Below, piece after piece: positions 7,841-16,397 of a stretch of 64,000 nt of DNA. The stretch lies in contig DATCDQ010000072.1 in the NCBI GenBank assembly GCA_036510655.1, forward strand, positions 27,669-91,668, read 5' to 3'. The notes under the pieces were generated by a model. It was not told the origin of the DNA and ran no database searches. It worked only from the letters and a program-made list of their open reading frames with translations. The first letter of the stretch is position 1. Every line of letters begins with the position of its first letter. A program made the translations under genes and the position numbers. This stretch comes from Rathayibacter_A sp036510655. GTDB lineage: Bacteria; Actinomycetota; Actinomycetes; Actinomycetales; Microbacteriaceae.

Positions 7841-8990
7841 TGTGCAGGTCGAAGGGCGAGTTCGCGCTGCCCTCGCGCGGGTGATCGACCCTGAGATCCG
7901 CAAGCCAATCACCGAACTCGACATGGTCGGCTCCGTCGCCGTCGACCACGCCGGCCACGCCGTCGTGCAGATCAAACTCACGATCGTCGGATGCCCGGCT
8001 GCGCGCGCGATCGAGCGCGACGTGACGGCGGCTGTCCTCGAGACGCAGGGCGTCGCATCCGCTGAGATCGTCGTCGGTGTCATGACTCCGACCGAGCGTG
8101 CAGCGCTGACCGAGAAGTTGCGGGGCGGCAAGGCGGCGAGAACGATGCCCTTCGGTCCCGGGTCGCTGACCAGAGTTTTCGCAATCACAAGCGGAAAGGG
8201 CGGCGTCGGAAAGTCGACGCTAACCGCGAACCTGGCCGTCGCGCTGGCCGAACAGGGCCTTGCCGTCGGCGTGATCGATGCGGATGTCTACGGGTTCTCC
8301 ATCCCCGGCATCCTCGGGCTCGTGCAGGACGGCGTCGCGGCCGCTCCGACACGAGTCGACGACATGATCCTGCCGCCGGTCGCGTACGGCGTGAAGGCGA
8401 TCTCGATCGGCATGTTCCTCGACCCGGCGAAGGGCGCAAGCGGCTCCGCCGTCGCGTGGCGCGGTCCGATGCTGCACCGCACGTTGAACCAGTTCCTGAC
8501 CGACGTGTACTTCGGCGATCTCGACGTGCTGCTGCTCGATCTGCCGCCGGGAACCGGTGACATGGCGATCTCCGTCGGACAGCTTTTGCCGAACGCCGAG
8601 GTCATCGTGATCACGACCCCGCAGCCGGCGGCGGCCGAGGTCGCAGAGCGCAGCGGCACCGTCGCTCGGCAGACCGGACAACAGCTATTCGGCGTCGTCG
8701 AGAACATGGCGGGGCTGCGCCAACCAGACGGCAGCGTGCTGGAGCTGTTCGGTTCCGGCGGCGGCGCCGAGGTCGCGTCGCGCTTGTCCGCCGGACAGGA
8801 TGCGCCCGTGCCCTTGCTCGCGTCTGTGCCGTTCAGCGTCCGGCTGCGCGCCAGCGGCGACGAGGGCACACCGATTGTGCTCGAAGCCCCGCAGGATCCG
8901 GCGAGCATCGCCATCCGCTCAGTTGCTGAACGCATCGCGCATGAAGGGCGCGGCCTGGCGGGTCGCTCGCTAGGCATCGCGCCGGTGTGA
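7833..8990 (+). CDS. mrp: Mrp/NBP35-family P-loop ATPase (iron-sulfur carrier type)
   Basis: A 385-residue protein. Residues 1-90 form a MIP18/DUF59-type domain (ARVIDPEIRKPITELDMVG), followed by a ParA/MinD-like ATPase with a deviant Walker A, GKGGVGKST, at residues 121-129, and DLPPGTGD later. Family members bind and transfer Fe-S clusters to apoproteins in the cytoplasm. The CxxC cluster motif seen in many Mrp proteins is missing: the corresponding segment reads ENMAGLRQPDGS. The GTG start overlaps the DUF1003 stop by 8 nt. Confidence 0.92.
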   Translation: MVDVQVEGRVRAALARVIDPEIRKPITELDMVGSVAVDHAGHAVVQIKLTIVGCPAARAIERDVTAAVLETQGVASAEIVVGVMTPTERAALTEKLRGGKAARTMPFGPGSLTRVFAITSGKGGVGKSTLTANLAVALAEQGLAVGVIDADVYGFSIPGILGLVQDGVAAAPTRVDDMILPPVAYGVKAISIGMFLDPAKGASGSAVAWRGPMLHRTLNQFLTDVYFGDLDVLLLDLPPGTGDMAISVGQLLPNAEVIVITTPQPAAAEVAERSGTVARQTGQQLFGVVENMAGLRQPDGSVLELFGSGGGAEVASRLSAGQDAPVPLLASVPFSVRLRASGDEGTPIVLEAPQDPASIAIRSVAERIAHEGRGLAGRSLGIAPV

Positions 8991-9009
8991 TCCTGCGGGT
9001 GCCCCGCCG

Positions 9010-10527
9010 TCAGCGTGGCTCGACCGAGCGGGCGAGCAGCTCGGTCAGCAGCCGCTCGGTCAGCGGATGCGGCAACGCTTCGACGAGAGCAAGGAACGGC
9101 GCCATCCGATCGGGAAGCCGCCCGTCGTCCGATTCTCCGATCAGCCCGAGCTGACGCAGCAGCGCGAATGCGCCCGCCGAGTCGAGCGGAGCGGCGTCGA
9201 ACGCAGCCAGACCGGCCGCAAGCTCAAGCGGCAGCGCCGCCAGCACCTGCTCGGCCGTCACAGTCGGCACGCCGCGCACCTCATCAGCTGCAATTTGCAG
9301 CACAGCGCAGAGCTCGTCGAGGTGTTCCTCGGTCACCGGTGTGATCGTGAGGTGAGTGGTGGGCGGCAGCCGTGAGCCGTCGGCCTGGCCGAGCCCCGGC
9401 TGTTGCTGCAGGATCCACCCGTGAGCGCGCGCCTGGTCCGCCCAGTGATGCGGGTCGACCCTGCGCTCGGCCGGCACCGTCTCGTCCATCGCGACAGCGA
9501 TCAGTGGGCCGACGGGGTCGCCGACCACACGCAGCCCGTCGATGGCGGCGATCGTCGCACGCAGCCGCCCCGTCGCCCGCGCGCACGCGCCGGCCAGTTC
9601 GGCGAAGCCTTCCGTGCCGAGCCGCTGAATGATCGCCCACGCCGCTGCGAGCGCTCCGGCCGATTTCGAGCCGAGCAACGTCGGATTCACCACCGGATAG
9701 CCCGGCCACCGGGTGGTCGCGAAATACTGCGCGCGCTGCCGATCCCGGCCGCGCTGCAGCAGCACGCTGACACCTTTCGGTGCGTAGCCATACTTGTGCA
9801 GATCGGCGGAGATGCTCGTCACGCCCGGCACGCGCAGATCCCAGGCGGGCACGTCGACCCCGGCCGCGTCAGGCCAGAACGGCAGGATCCAGCCGCCGAT
9901 GCACGAATCAACATGGCAGGCGATTCCGGATGCTGCGCACGCCGCCGCGACCTCGACGATCGGGTCGAGCGCAGCGAACGGATACGACGGCGCAGAGACC
10001 ACCACGAGCGCGACATCCGGGCCGAGCCTCGACGTCAGTGCAGCGGCGGGCAGCGTGCCGGTGGCGGGGTCGACGGCGACGAGGTCCAGGTCGAGTCCGA
10101 ACAGGTGGGCGGCCTTCTGGAAGGCCGCGTGCACCGTCACGGGGGCCAACAGGCGAGGGCGACCGATCTGGCCTGCGGCAATCCAGACGTCGCGCGCCGT
10201 TTTGACAGCCAGAAGGCAGGATTCGGTGCCACCGGTCGTGACCGAGCCGACCACGTCGCTGTCTGCGTCGTCGCCTGCGTTGTCGCCGCCGAGCAATGTT
10301 CGCGCGAAGCCGACGACCTCGCGCTCGAGCACGGCGACGGACGTGAACGTGGTGGGATCAAGTCCGTTGACGGACTGCGTGGCGAGCGCTGCGGCAGCGG
10401 CGAGTTCGTCGAGGTCTGCGCGGCCCGAGTCGTAAACATACGAGAGCACGCGCCCGCCATGAGTTGGGGCATCCGCCCGCCGCAAGATGCGGAGCCGCTC
10501 GAGGATCTCGCTGGCCTCAGCGCCCAT
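9010..10527 (-). CDS. PLP-dependent decarboxylase, sphingosine-1-phosphate lyase-like group II
   Basis: A 505-residue fold-type I PLP enzyme. The cofactor phosphate motif is GSVTTGGTESCLLAVK, the ring-stacking and aspartate region is HVDSCIGGWILPF, and the Schiff-base lysine is in SADLHKYGYAPKG. A TTRWPGYPVVNP segment is typical of the S1P lyase/aromatic amino acid decarboxylase branch. The native substrate cannot be inferred. Its 5' end overlaps the stop of the upstream MFS gene by 11 nt, so a transporter and enzyme are co-transcribed, suggesting that an imported or exported compound is the substrate or product. Confidence 0.86.
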   Translation of the reverse strand: MGAEASEILERLRILRRADAPTHGGRVLSYVYDSGRADLDELAAAAALATQSVNGLDPTTFTSVAVLEREVVGFARTLLGGDNAGDDADSDVVGSVTTGGTESCLLAVKTARDVWIAAGQIGRPRLLAPVTVHAAFQKAAHLFGLDLDLVAVDPATGTLPAAALTSRLGPDVALVVVSAPSYPFAALDPIVEVAAACAASGIACHVDSCIGGWILPFWPDAAGVDVPAWDLRVPGVTSISADLHKYGYAPKGVSVLLQRGRDRQRAQYFATTRWPGYPVVNPTLLGSKSAGALAAAWAIIQRLGTEGFAELAGACARATGRLRATIAAIDGLRVVGDPVGPLIAVAMDETVPAERRVDPHHWADQARAHGWILQQQPGLGQADGSRLPPTTHLTITPVTEEHLDELCAVLQIAADEVRGVPTVTAEQVLAALPLELAAGLAAFDAAPLDSAGAFALLRQLGLIGESDDGRLPDRMAPFLALVEALPHPLTERLLTELLARSVEPR

Positions 10528-11887
10528 CGATGTCTCCCTTTCGCAAACGATACTTCAGTAACGGAATGAGGCTTGCAGCGATCAGCGCAGCGGGCACCAC
10601 ACTGAAACTCAGCACGATGCCGGTCACAGACTCCGCCGACTGTGTGACCGCGGCGGTGCCGGAGTGTGCCAAATAGCCGGTCGCAGCCAACACGATCGAC
10701 AGCACCGTCGCGCCGAGCGCCATACCCGTGGTCTCCCCTGCCGTCCACATGCCGCCGAAGACTCCGGCACGGCCCGGGCCGTTGCTGAGGGCATCGTGGG
10801 AGATCACGTCCGGCAGCATCGCCATCGGCAGCGACTGCATGCCCGCATAGCCTGCTCCACAGAGTGCAACCGGCAGGTAGACCCACGGGCCCGGCGCCCA
10901 GATCAGCAGCACCATCAAGAGCGCCGCAAACCCGAACAGGATGCTGGCGAACAGGAACCCGCGCTCCTTGCCGATCCGGCGCGCGATCACGCCCCACAGC
11001 GGTGTCACCAGCAACGCCGGGCCGATCAGGGCGATGAACAAGAACGTCACGGCATCCTCGGAGTGCAGCACCCACGTCGCCACATAGTTCGCTCCTGCCA
11101 GCATCAGGCCGGTTGCCATCCCCTGCAGCAGAAACGCGAGCAGAAGTGCCCGGAACGGCTGCGACTGGCGCAGCGACCGGATGCCCTCGGCGTAGTGAGC
11201 GCGCAGCGACACCTTCGCTCGTGCCACCGTGCCTCGTGCCACCGTGCCTGACGTCGGCAACTGCTTCGATGCAACGAAGCTGGAGATCACCATGCCGACT
11301 CCGATCACAACGCCGGCCGCGACCGCCATGATGAAGTAGCCAAGATAGGGGTTGTCACCGCCGACCGAGCGCAGTGCCGGCCCACCCGCCCCAAACAGCA
11401 GGATCGCGAACGTCAACACGACGACGCGCCAGGTCAGCAGGCGCGTGCGCTGGTCGTAGCCATCGGAGAGCTCAGCGGGCAGAGCGATATACGGCACCTG
11501 GAACAGGCTGAATGCGGTTGCCGTGAGCAGGAATGCGACGAACACCCACAGGCCGGCCGCAAGCGGTGCGAGGCTGGCCGGCACGGCGAACGTCAGGATG
11601 AAGAACAGCGGCAGACTGATGCCTCCGAGCAACATCAGCCCACGGCGTGAACCGGTGTGCACCAATTGGCGATCGCTGCGCGCACCGATCAGTGGATCGA
11701 TGATCACGTCCCAGATCTTCGCCGCCGTCACGAGGATCCCCGCCGCCAACGCCGCAACTCCGAGAGTGTCCGTGAGGTAGTACACCAATACCAGGCCGGG
11801 CAGGGTGGAGAACCCGCCCGTTCCGAGGGATCCGATCGCGTAGCGCGCGACGGTTCTGCGGGTGAGCACCCGCTCCATTACGGTCAT
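10517..11887 (-). CDS. MFS transporter, glycoside-pentoside-hexuronide (MelB-like) type
   Basis: A 456-residue protein with about 12 transmembrane helices. The N-terminal KIWDVIIDPLIGARSDR motif is diagnostic of the GPH cation-symporter branch, in which the Asp residues bind sodium or protons. The start region has ATG codons at residues 1 and 4, either of which is usable. It forms a two-gene operon with the downstream PLP decarboxylase. Members carry sugars or sulfonated and amphipathic small molecules; the substrate here is unknown. Confidence 0.87.
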   Translation of the reverse strand: MTVMERVLTRRTVARYAIGSLGTGGFSTLPGLVLVYYLTDTLGVAALAAGILVTAAKIWDVIIDPLIGARSDRQLVHTGSRRGLMLLGGISLPLFFILTFAVPASLAPLAAGLWVFVAFLLTATAFSLFQVPYIALPAELSDGYDQRTRLLTWRVVVLTFAILLFGAGGPALRSVGGDNPYLGYFIMAVAAGVVIGVGMVISSFVASKQLPTSGTVARGTVARAKVSLRAHYAEGIRSLRQSQPFRALLLAFLLQGMATGLMLAGANYVATWVLHSEDAVTFLFIALIGPALLVTPLWGVIARRIGKERGFLFASILFGFAALLMVLLIWAPGPWVYLPVALCGAGYAGMQSLPMAMLPDVISHDALSNGPGRAGVFGGMWTAGETTGMALGATVLSIVLAATGYLAHSGTAAVTQSAESVTGIVLSFSVVPAALIAASLIPLLKYRLRKGDIDGR

Positions 11888-12150
11888 TCGGGCAGCCTAT
11901 CGAATCATTGCAAGCTCGACTGTCCTCCTGCCGGTGCGGTTCTTCGGCGTCATGGCAAAGGGGCGATATCCGGCGCATTATGGACGCCGGTGTCGAACCA
12001 CCGCCCTGACAGGAGCAGAGATGAGTGCCTCATCCAACCTGACCGCGCGCGAAAGCGACTCATACTCACCGCCGCCTCCGGCCTTCGACCGACGCATCGA
12101 AATCCGGCCGCTGCAATCGACGTGACCGTGCCCGACTCGAGCAGGCCCGA

Positions 12151-12426
12151 CCCGACCGGGCCTGCCGCACCAGGCGACGTCGTGCGAGCCGTCGCCGCCG
12201 CGCAGAAGCGAAGGTCCGCACCGTCGGCATCCCGTATCGGGTGCCGAATGCTCGTAGACCTCATGCCGCGCGAGAGCGAGCGCTCGGCCTGCTCGCACTG
12301 ATGCTCTTCCAGCTTTCCCGAACCGAAGCGGCGGCGAGTGCGTATCGCGACGCCGAGGCGCTGGCACCGAACCCGGTCGAACGCCGCTATCTCCGGCTTC
12401 GCCGCGAGTCGCTGGGCCGCGGCTGA
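12151..12426 (+). pseudogene. Remnant of an ECF sigma factor (ECF42-like)
   Basis: An open frame through this stretch reads AEAKVRTVGIPYRVP, which closely matches the end of sigma region 4 in ECF42-type factors. It then jumps to ERALGLLALML from the middle of their C-terminal extension and to SAYRDAEALAPNPVERRYL from its very end. The -10 and -35 recognition regions and most of the TPR-like extension are gone. This is therefore a deletion relic with no likely function. The interval 11888-12150 holds nothing I recognise, apart from a stretch near 12050 that may be further sigma debris. Confidence 0.65.
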
Positions 12427-12454
12427 CCGCATTCGTGCGATTGGGCCGGCGGCA

Positions 12455-12484
12455 TTGACAGGTGACCATTTAGTCACCTATAGT
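12455..12484 (+). promoter_or_regulatory. Promoter with ArsR-type operator for the efflux operon
   Basis: A consensus -35 TTGACA (12455-12460) and a -10 TATAGT (12479-12484) are separated by 18 bp. The spacer holds a perfect inverted repeat, AGGTGAC at 12460-12466 and GTCACCT at 12473-12479. A repressor dimer bound there would block RNA polymerase. The -10 ends 8 bp before the ATG at 12492, so the transcript should be leaderless or nearly so. Confidence 0.7.
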
Positions 12485-12491
12485 TTCATGC

Positions 12492-12812
12492 ATGGGCGAT
12501 GCACTGGTGTTCAAGGCGCTGGCCGACGAGACCCGTCGTGATCTACTCGATTCGCTGTTCATGCGCGGAGGACAAACGCTGGGCGAACTGGTGGCCGAGC
12601 ACGACGAGATGACCCGATTCGGCGTGATGAAGCATCTCAGGTTGCTCGAAGAGGCTGGCTTGGTGGTCATTGAACGCAGGGGGCGGGAGAAGCTGCACTA
12701 TCTGAACCCCGTGCCGATCCGGCTCATCCACGACCGCTGGATCGACAAATACACGGAACGGCGCGCAGAAGCGCTGGCCGACTTGAAGAGCGAATTGGAG
12801 GAAGGATCATGA
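12492..12812 (+). CDS. ArsR-family winged-helix transcriptional regulator
   Basis: A 106-residue protein with the compact ArsR fold: LADETRRDLLDSL, the recognition helix region in FGVMKHLRLLEEAGLV and the wing IERRGREKLHYLN. No cysteine cluster for metal binding is present, so it belongs to the non-metal subgroup often paired with SRPBCC proteins. It probably represses its own operon through the inverted repeat in its promoter. The stop overlaps the next gene's ATG by 4 nt. Confidence 0.9.
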   Translation: MGDALVFKALADETRRDLLDSLFMRGGQTLGELVAEHDEMTRFGVMKHLRLLEEAGLVVIERRGREKLHYLNPVPIRLIHDRWIDKYTERRAEALADLKSELEEGS

Positions 12813-13408
12813 GGGAAGACTCCCCCGTTGTCGCGCCGCGACTGCGCGACGAAGACGTGGCAACGACGCGTCAACATGACACCACGCAGGTGTACCGAGT
12901 CGAAATTGCCGCACCGCCCGAGCGCATCTGGCAGGCGATCACCGACCCCGACTGGACCGCCCGCTACGGCTATGGAGGGCGCGCTCTGATCGAGCCGCGG
13001 GTCGGAGGGCGCTACCGTGTCGAGAAGCCACCGGGCCTGCGGGTCGCCGCGACTGAACTCGGTGCGGGTGGTTCGGTACCGGCGGCGGACATCATCATCG
13101 ACGGCGTCGTCACTGCCTACGATCCGCCCGTGCTCCTGGCCGTGAAGATGCGTTTCCTGGTCGACCCGGATGCCGCCGTAGAACCGGCCACCGAGGTGAG
13201 CTATCAGATCAGGGGCCGGAAGAGCGGACGCTCACGCCTCACCATCACACACAACCTGCTCGGAGCCCCGCGCCTGGCCGCAGTGGTCAGCGGGAAACTC
13301 GAACACCTCGGCGCCGGCGGCGGCCACCCGCTCATGCTGCTCGATCTCAAGAGCCTTCTGGAAACAGGACTCAATCTGCGCGAGCAGCGAGAACGCCAGG
13401 AGCAATAA
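12809..13408 (+). CDS. SRPBCC (START/AHSA1-like) ligand-binding protein
   Basis: A 199-residue protein with the AHSA1/SRPBCC signature near its N-terminus (VEIAAPPERIWQAITDPDWTARY) and the usual hydrophobic-cavity beta-sheet and C-terminal helix (MLLDLKSLLETGL). Proteins of this type next to ArsR regulators are thought to bind a hydrophobic ligand. Here it sits between the regulator and an efflux pump in overlapping frames, so a role in sensing or presenting the pump substrate is inferred. Confidence 0.85.
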   Translation: MREDSPVVAPRLRDEDVATTRQHDTTQVYRVEIAAPPERIWQAITDPDWTARYGYGGRALIEPRVGGRYRVEKPPGLRVAATELGAGGSVPAADIIIDGVVTAYDPPVLLAVKMRFLVDPDAAVEPATEVSYQIRGRKSGRSRLTITHNLLGAPRLAAVVSGKLEHLGAGGGHPLMLLDLKSLLETGLNLREQRERQEQ

Positions 13409-14904
13409 TGCCGGCCCAGGAAGAACTTCCCGTTAAGACCACGCGCGACCTCACCCCGACTCCGATCGATCCACGCCGATGGCGAGCTCTCGGAGTGCTG
13501 GCAGCCATGCAGTTTCTGCTGGTCGTCGACCTCACCGTGGTCAACATCGCCTTGCCGCGAATCGGCACTGAACTCGATCTCGGTCCGGCGAATCTGGTCT
13601 GGGTCGTCGACGCATACGGTCTCACCGCGGGAGGTCTGCTGCTGCTCGGCGGACGGATCGCCGACCTCGCGGGCCGACGCAGGATGTTCTTCGCCGGGGT
13701 CGCGGTCTTCGCAGCGGGTTCTGCGTTGGCCGGGGTTGCACCGGCCGGTTGGGTCCTGATAACCGGCCGCGTCATCCAGGGGCTGGGTGACGCGATAGCC
13801 GCGCCCGCAGCACTCGCGCTCATTGTCGTGCTGTTCCCCGAGACCGCAGAGCGCGCGAAAGCGATCGGCATCTGGGGCGCGCTGGCCGGAATCGGCGGCG
13901 TGACCGGCACTGTCATCTCGGATGTGCTGACCGACCTGCTGAGCTGGCGACTCGTCTTTCTCATCGCCCTCCCTGTCGCCCTCGCCGTTCTTGCAGTGGG
14001 GCCCCGGCTCCTGTCAGAAAGTAGAATTCCGAGCACCACCAGGCCCGAATTCACCGGTGTGCTCGCCGGAACGGCCGGCCTTGCCGGGCTCATCTACGGG
14101 TTACTGAGGGCATCCGAGCATGCGTGGACCACGCCAGCGGTTCTTGTTCCCTTGGTTGCTGGAGCAGTGCTCCTGGCGTTGATGTTTCTCATCGAAGCTC
14201 GCAGCCGCAATCCACTGATCCCGCTCGTGTTCTTCGCCAACCGAACTCGGCTGACAGCCAACGCCGTGACGCTCGTGAATGCCGCCGCCTTCGGTTCGTT
14301 CTTGTTCATTCCGAGCCGGTACGTGCAACGGGTCCTGCACTACTCCCTACTGATCGCCGGGCTCGCCTACCTGCCGATTGGCCTTGCGATCGGGGCCGGC
14401 CTCGCGGCCGGATCGGCCATGATCCCCAAACTGGGTCTGCGCACGATTCTCGCTGCGGGGTGCGTCATCACCGCGCTCGGCTTGGGTTTGACGGTCGCAC
14501 TCCTCGCCCCTGACGCTAATTATTGGTGGCAGGTCGCACCCAGCATGGCCTTGGTCGGCCTCGGGCAAGGCATGCTCATGCCCACCATGACGACTGCAGC
14601 ACTTTCCGGCATCCGTGAACAGGATGCTGGACTCGGGTCGGGAGTGCAGACCACCATGACCCACATCGGCGGAGCCCTCGGCCTCGCAATCCTGGTCAGT
14701 ATCGCAGTTCGGCATACGGCCGACGTCACTGTGGCAGGCACGCGACCGGCCGCAGGGGAACTCGCCGGCTACGGCCTCGCCCTGGGGATCGCCGCCGTCG
14801 GCATGCTCATCGCGGCGGTCGCCGCCACGGTACTCGTGCGCGGATCGGCGGTCGAGGCGGACTCGACGCGCGACGGCGAATCGAGTCGCTCAGGTGGCTT
14901 CTGA
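13408..14904 (+). CDS. MFS drug transporter, DHA2 (EmrB/QacA-like) family
   Basis: A 498-residue protein with about 14 predicted transmembrane helices. Motif D1 (FLLVVDLTVVNIALPRIGTELDL) and motif A (LLGGRIADLAGRRRMF) typical of proton-driven multidrug efflux pumps are present, the first in slightly varied form. The ATG overlaps the stop of the SRPBCC gene (TAATG), completing an ArsR-SRPBCC-MFS operon. The 3' end overlaps the convergent tatB gene by 15 bp. Confidence 0.92.
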   Translation: MPAQEELPVKTTRDLTPTPIDPRRWRALGVLAAMQFLLVVDLTVVNIALPRIGTELDLGPANLVWVVDAYGLTAGGLLLLGGRIADLAGRRRMFFAGVAVFAAGSALAGVAPAGWVLITGRVIQGLGDAIAAPAALALIVVLFPETAERAKAIGIWGALAGIGGVTGTVISDVLTDLLSWRLVFLIALPVALAVLAVGPRLLSESRIPSTTRPEFTGVLAGTAGLAGLIYGLLRASEHAWTTPAVLVPLVAGAVLLALMFLIEARSRNPLIPLVFFANRTRLTANAVTLVNAAAFGSFLFIPSRYVQRVLHYSLLIAGLAYLPIGLAIGAGLAAGSAMIPKLGLRTILAAGCVITALGLGLTVALLAPDANYWWQVAPSMALVGLGQGMLMPTMTTAALSGIREQDAGLGSGVQTTMTHIGGALGLAILVSIAVRHTADVTVAGTRPAAGELAGYGLALGIAAVGMLIAAVAATVLVRGSAVEADSTRDGESSRSGGF

Positions 14905-15378
14905 GTCGAATGGTGGTGCGATACCGGCGGCGGACACGAGCTCATCAACGCGATCGCCGGACGCCGCCCCACGGGATGCCGCGTCAGCAGAAGCGTCCGC
15001 AGCGGCTGCGGCCTCACCGGATGCCGCGTCGATCCCGGCGTCGGCGCCGGCCTCGGCGGCATCCGCGTCGACGGCAGCCGCAGGCGTTGCCTCTGGGTCG
15101 GGCCGCGTGATCCGCGGTTCGTCGTCGTCTTCCAGCAGGGCATCACGAATGATACGGCGCGGGTCGTATTGGCGCGGGTCGAGCTTCTTCCAGTCGACCT
15201 CGTCGAACTCGGAGCCCATTTCGTCGCGCATGCGGTCTTTGGCACTATTGGCCATGTTGCGCAGATTGCGCACCAATCTTGCCAGCTGCGCTGCGTAGTG
15301 CGGAAGCCGCTCCGGGCCGAGCAAAAAGACAGCGATCACCCCAATGATGAGCAGCTTGTCGAAGGTCAATCCCAGCAC
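14890..15378 (-). CDS. tatB: Sec-independent protein translocase subunit TatB
   Basis: A 162-residue protein with a short N-terminal transmembrane helix (LLIIGVIAVFLL), the conserved GPERLP hinge and an amphipathic helix (AAQLARLVRNLRNMANSAKD), the layout of TatB, which with TatC recognises twin-arginine substrates at the cytoplasmic membrane. The C-terminal half is an Ala/Asp-rich low-complexity tail. EfeB in this window carries a twin-arginine signal and is a plausible client. Confidence 0.9.
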   Translation of the reverse strand: MLGLTFDKLLIIGVIAVFLLGPERLPHYAAQLARLVRNLRNMANSAKDRMRDEMGSEFDEVDWKKLDPRQYDPRRIIRDALLEDDDEPRITRPDPEATPAAAVDADAAEAGADAGIDAASGEAAAAADASADAASRGAASGDRVDELVSAAGIAPPFDSEAT

Positions 15379-15457
15379 TAGTTCAGACTAACCTGTGTAG
15401 CCTGCGCGTTTGGCACGAGTCCTGCCTCTATCCTTAGCGCAGGGAGGCCGTATCGTC

Positions 15458-16090
15458 GTGTCAGACAAAGACAAGAACTGGAAATTTGCGAACGACATCA
15501 TCGCAGAAAGCGAGGTGATCGCCAGGGCTCGGGTGCAGTCGCTCGAGTTGGGCATCACCCCGATCTCGCCCGCAATCGGTGCCCAGACGGCCGTCGTCGT
15601 CGCCGCGACCGGGGCCTCGAACGTGGTGGAAATCGGCACGGGGGTCGGTGTTTCCGGCCTGTGGCTGCTCACCGGCGGCACCCGGGCGATGCTGACGTCG
15701 ATCGACTCCGAGTTGGACCACCAGCAGCACGCGCGCGTGAACTTCACCGAGGCGGGGATCGCCGCCAACCGCGTCCGCCTCATCACGGGCCGTGCGCTCG
15801 ACGTGCTGCCGCGGATGAACGAGAACGTCTACGACATCGTCTTCGTCGACGCAGATCCGGCATCCGTAATCGAGTATGTCGAACACGGTCTACGCCTGGT
15901 GCGCCCGGGCGGAACGGTGCTCGTCGCGCATGCGCTCTGGAAGGGTCGAGTGGCCGATCCTGCTCAGCGTGACGAGGTCGCGACCGGCTTCCGCTCCCTC
16001 GTGACTGAGATTGCGGCATCCGGCGCCGTTGTCAGCGCCCTGTCACCGGTCGGTGACGGGTTGCTTCAGATCACAAAGCTGTCAGACTGA
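15458..16090 (+). CDS. SAM-dependent O-methyltransferase (class I)
   Basis: A 210-residue methyltransferase of the O-methyltransferase family 3 type. The SAM-binding glycine motif is VVEIGTGVGVSGLW, the acidic post-II residue is in SIDSELDHQ, and motif III/IV is YDIVFVDADP. The GTG at 15458 is chosen because AGGGAGG stands about 10 nt upstream; the earlier in-frame start at 15410 would lie over the divergent tatB promoter. The substrate is unknown. Confidence 0.87.
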   Translation: MSDKDKNWKFANDIIAESEVIARARVQSLELGITPISPAIGAQTAVVVAATGASNVVEIGTGVGVSGLWLLTGGTRAMLTSIDSELDHQQHARVNFTEAGIAANRVRLITGRALDVLPRMNENVYDIVFVDADPASVIEYVEHGLRLVRPGGTVLVAHALWKGRVADPAQRDEVATGFRSLVTEIAASGAVVSALSPVGDGLLQITKLSD

Positions 16091-16108
16091 CCCAGCTGTC
16101 CGACTGAC

Positions 16109-16279
16109 CTACGCGTTGACGACGCTGGCGAGTGCGTCGTGGAGCTCTTTGGCCTCTGCGTCGTTGACCGAGACCACCAAACGGCCACCACCCTCGAGCG
16201 GGACGCGCACGATAATCAGGCGTCCCTCCTTCACGGCCTCCATGGGTCCGTCTCCGGTCCTCGGCTTCATGGCCGCCAT
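16109..16279 (-). CDS. DUF3117 domain protein
   Basis: A 56-residue protein beginning MAAMKPRTGDGPMEAV and ending in HDALASVVNA, matching the small, strongly conserved actinobacterial DUF3117 family. Function unknown. An AAAGGGGAGC ribosome binding site lies 4 nt before the ATG (reverse strand). It is convergent with the methyltransferase gene. Confidence 0.9.
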   Translation of the reverse strand: MAAMKPRTGDGPMEAVKEGRLIIVRVPLEGGGRLVVSVNDAEAKELHDALASVVNA

Positions 16280-16397
16280 GTAGCTCCCCTTTCGTGGATG
16301 TACTACCCATTATCGGCCATGACCGGGTGCCCTGCGAAATCGAGCACGGGATCGTGCGCAGCGATCGGTGCGATCACACGCCGCGTTCACGCACTGT

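Noticed and set aside
9010..11887. Interpreting the PLP decarboxylase plus MFS as an acid-resistance GadB-GadC pair
   Set aside because: The enzyme is of the S1P lyase-like branch and the transporter is a GPH symporter, not an APC-type amino acid antiporter.
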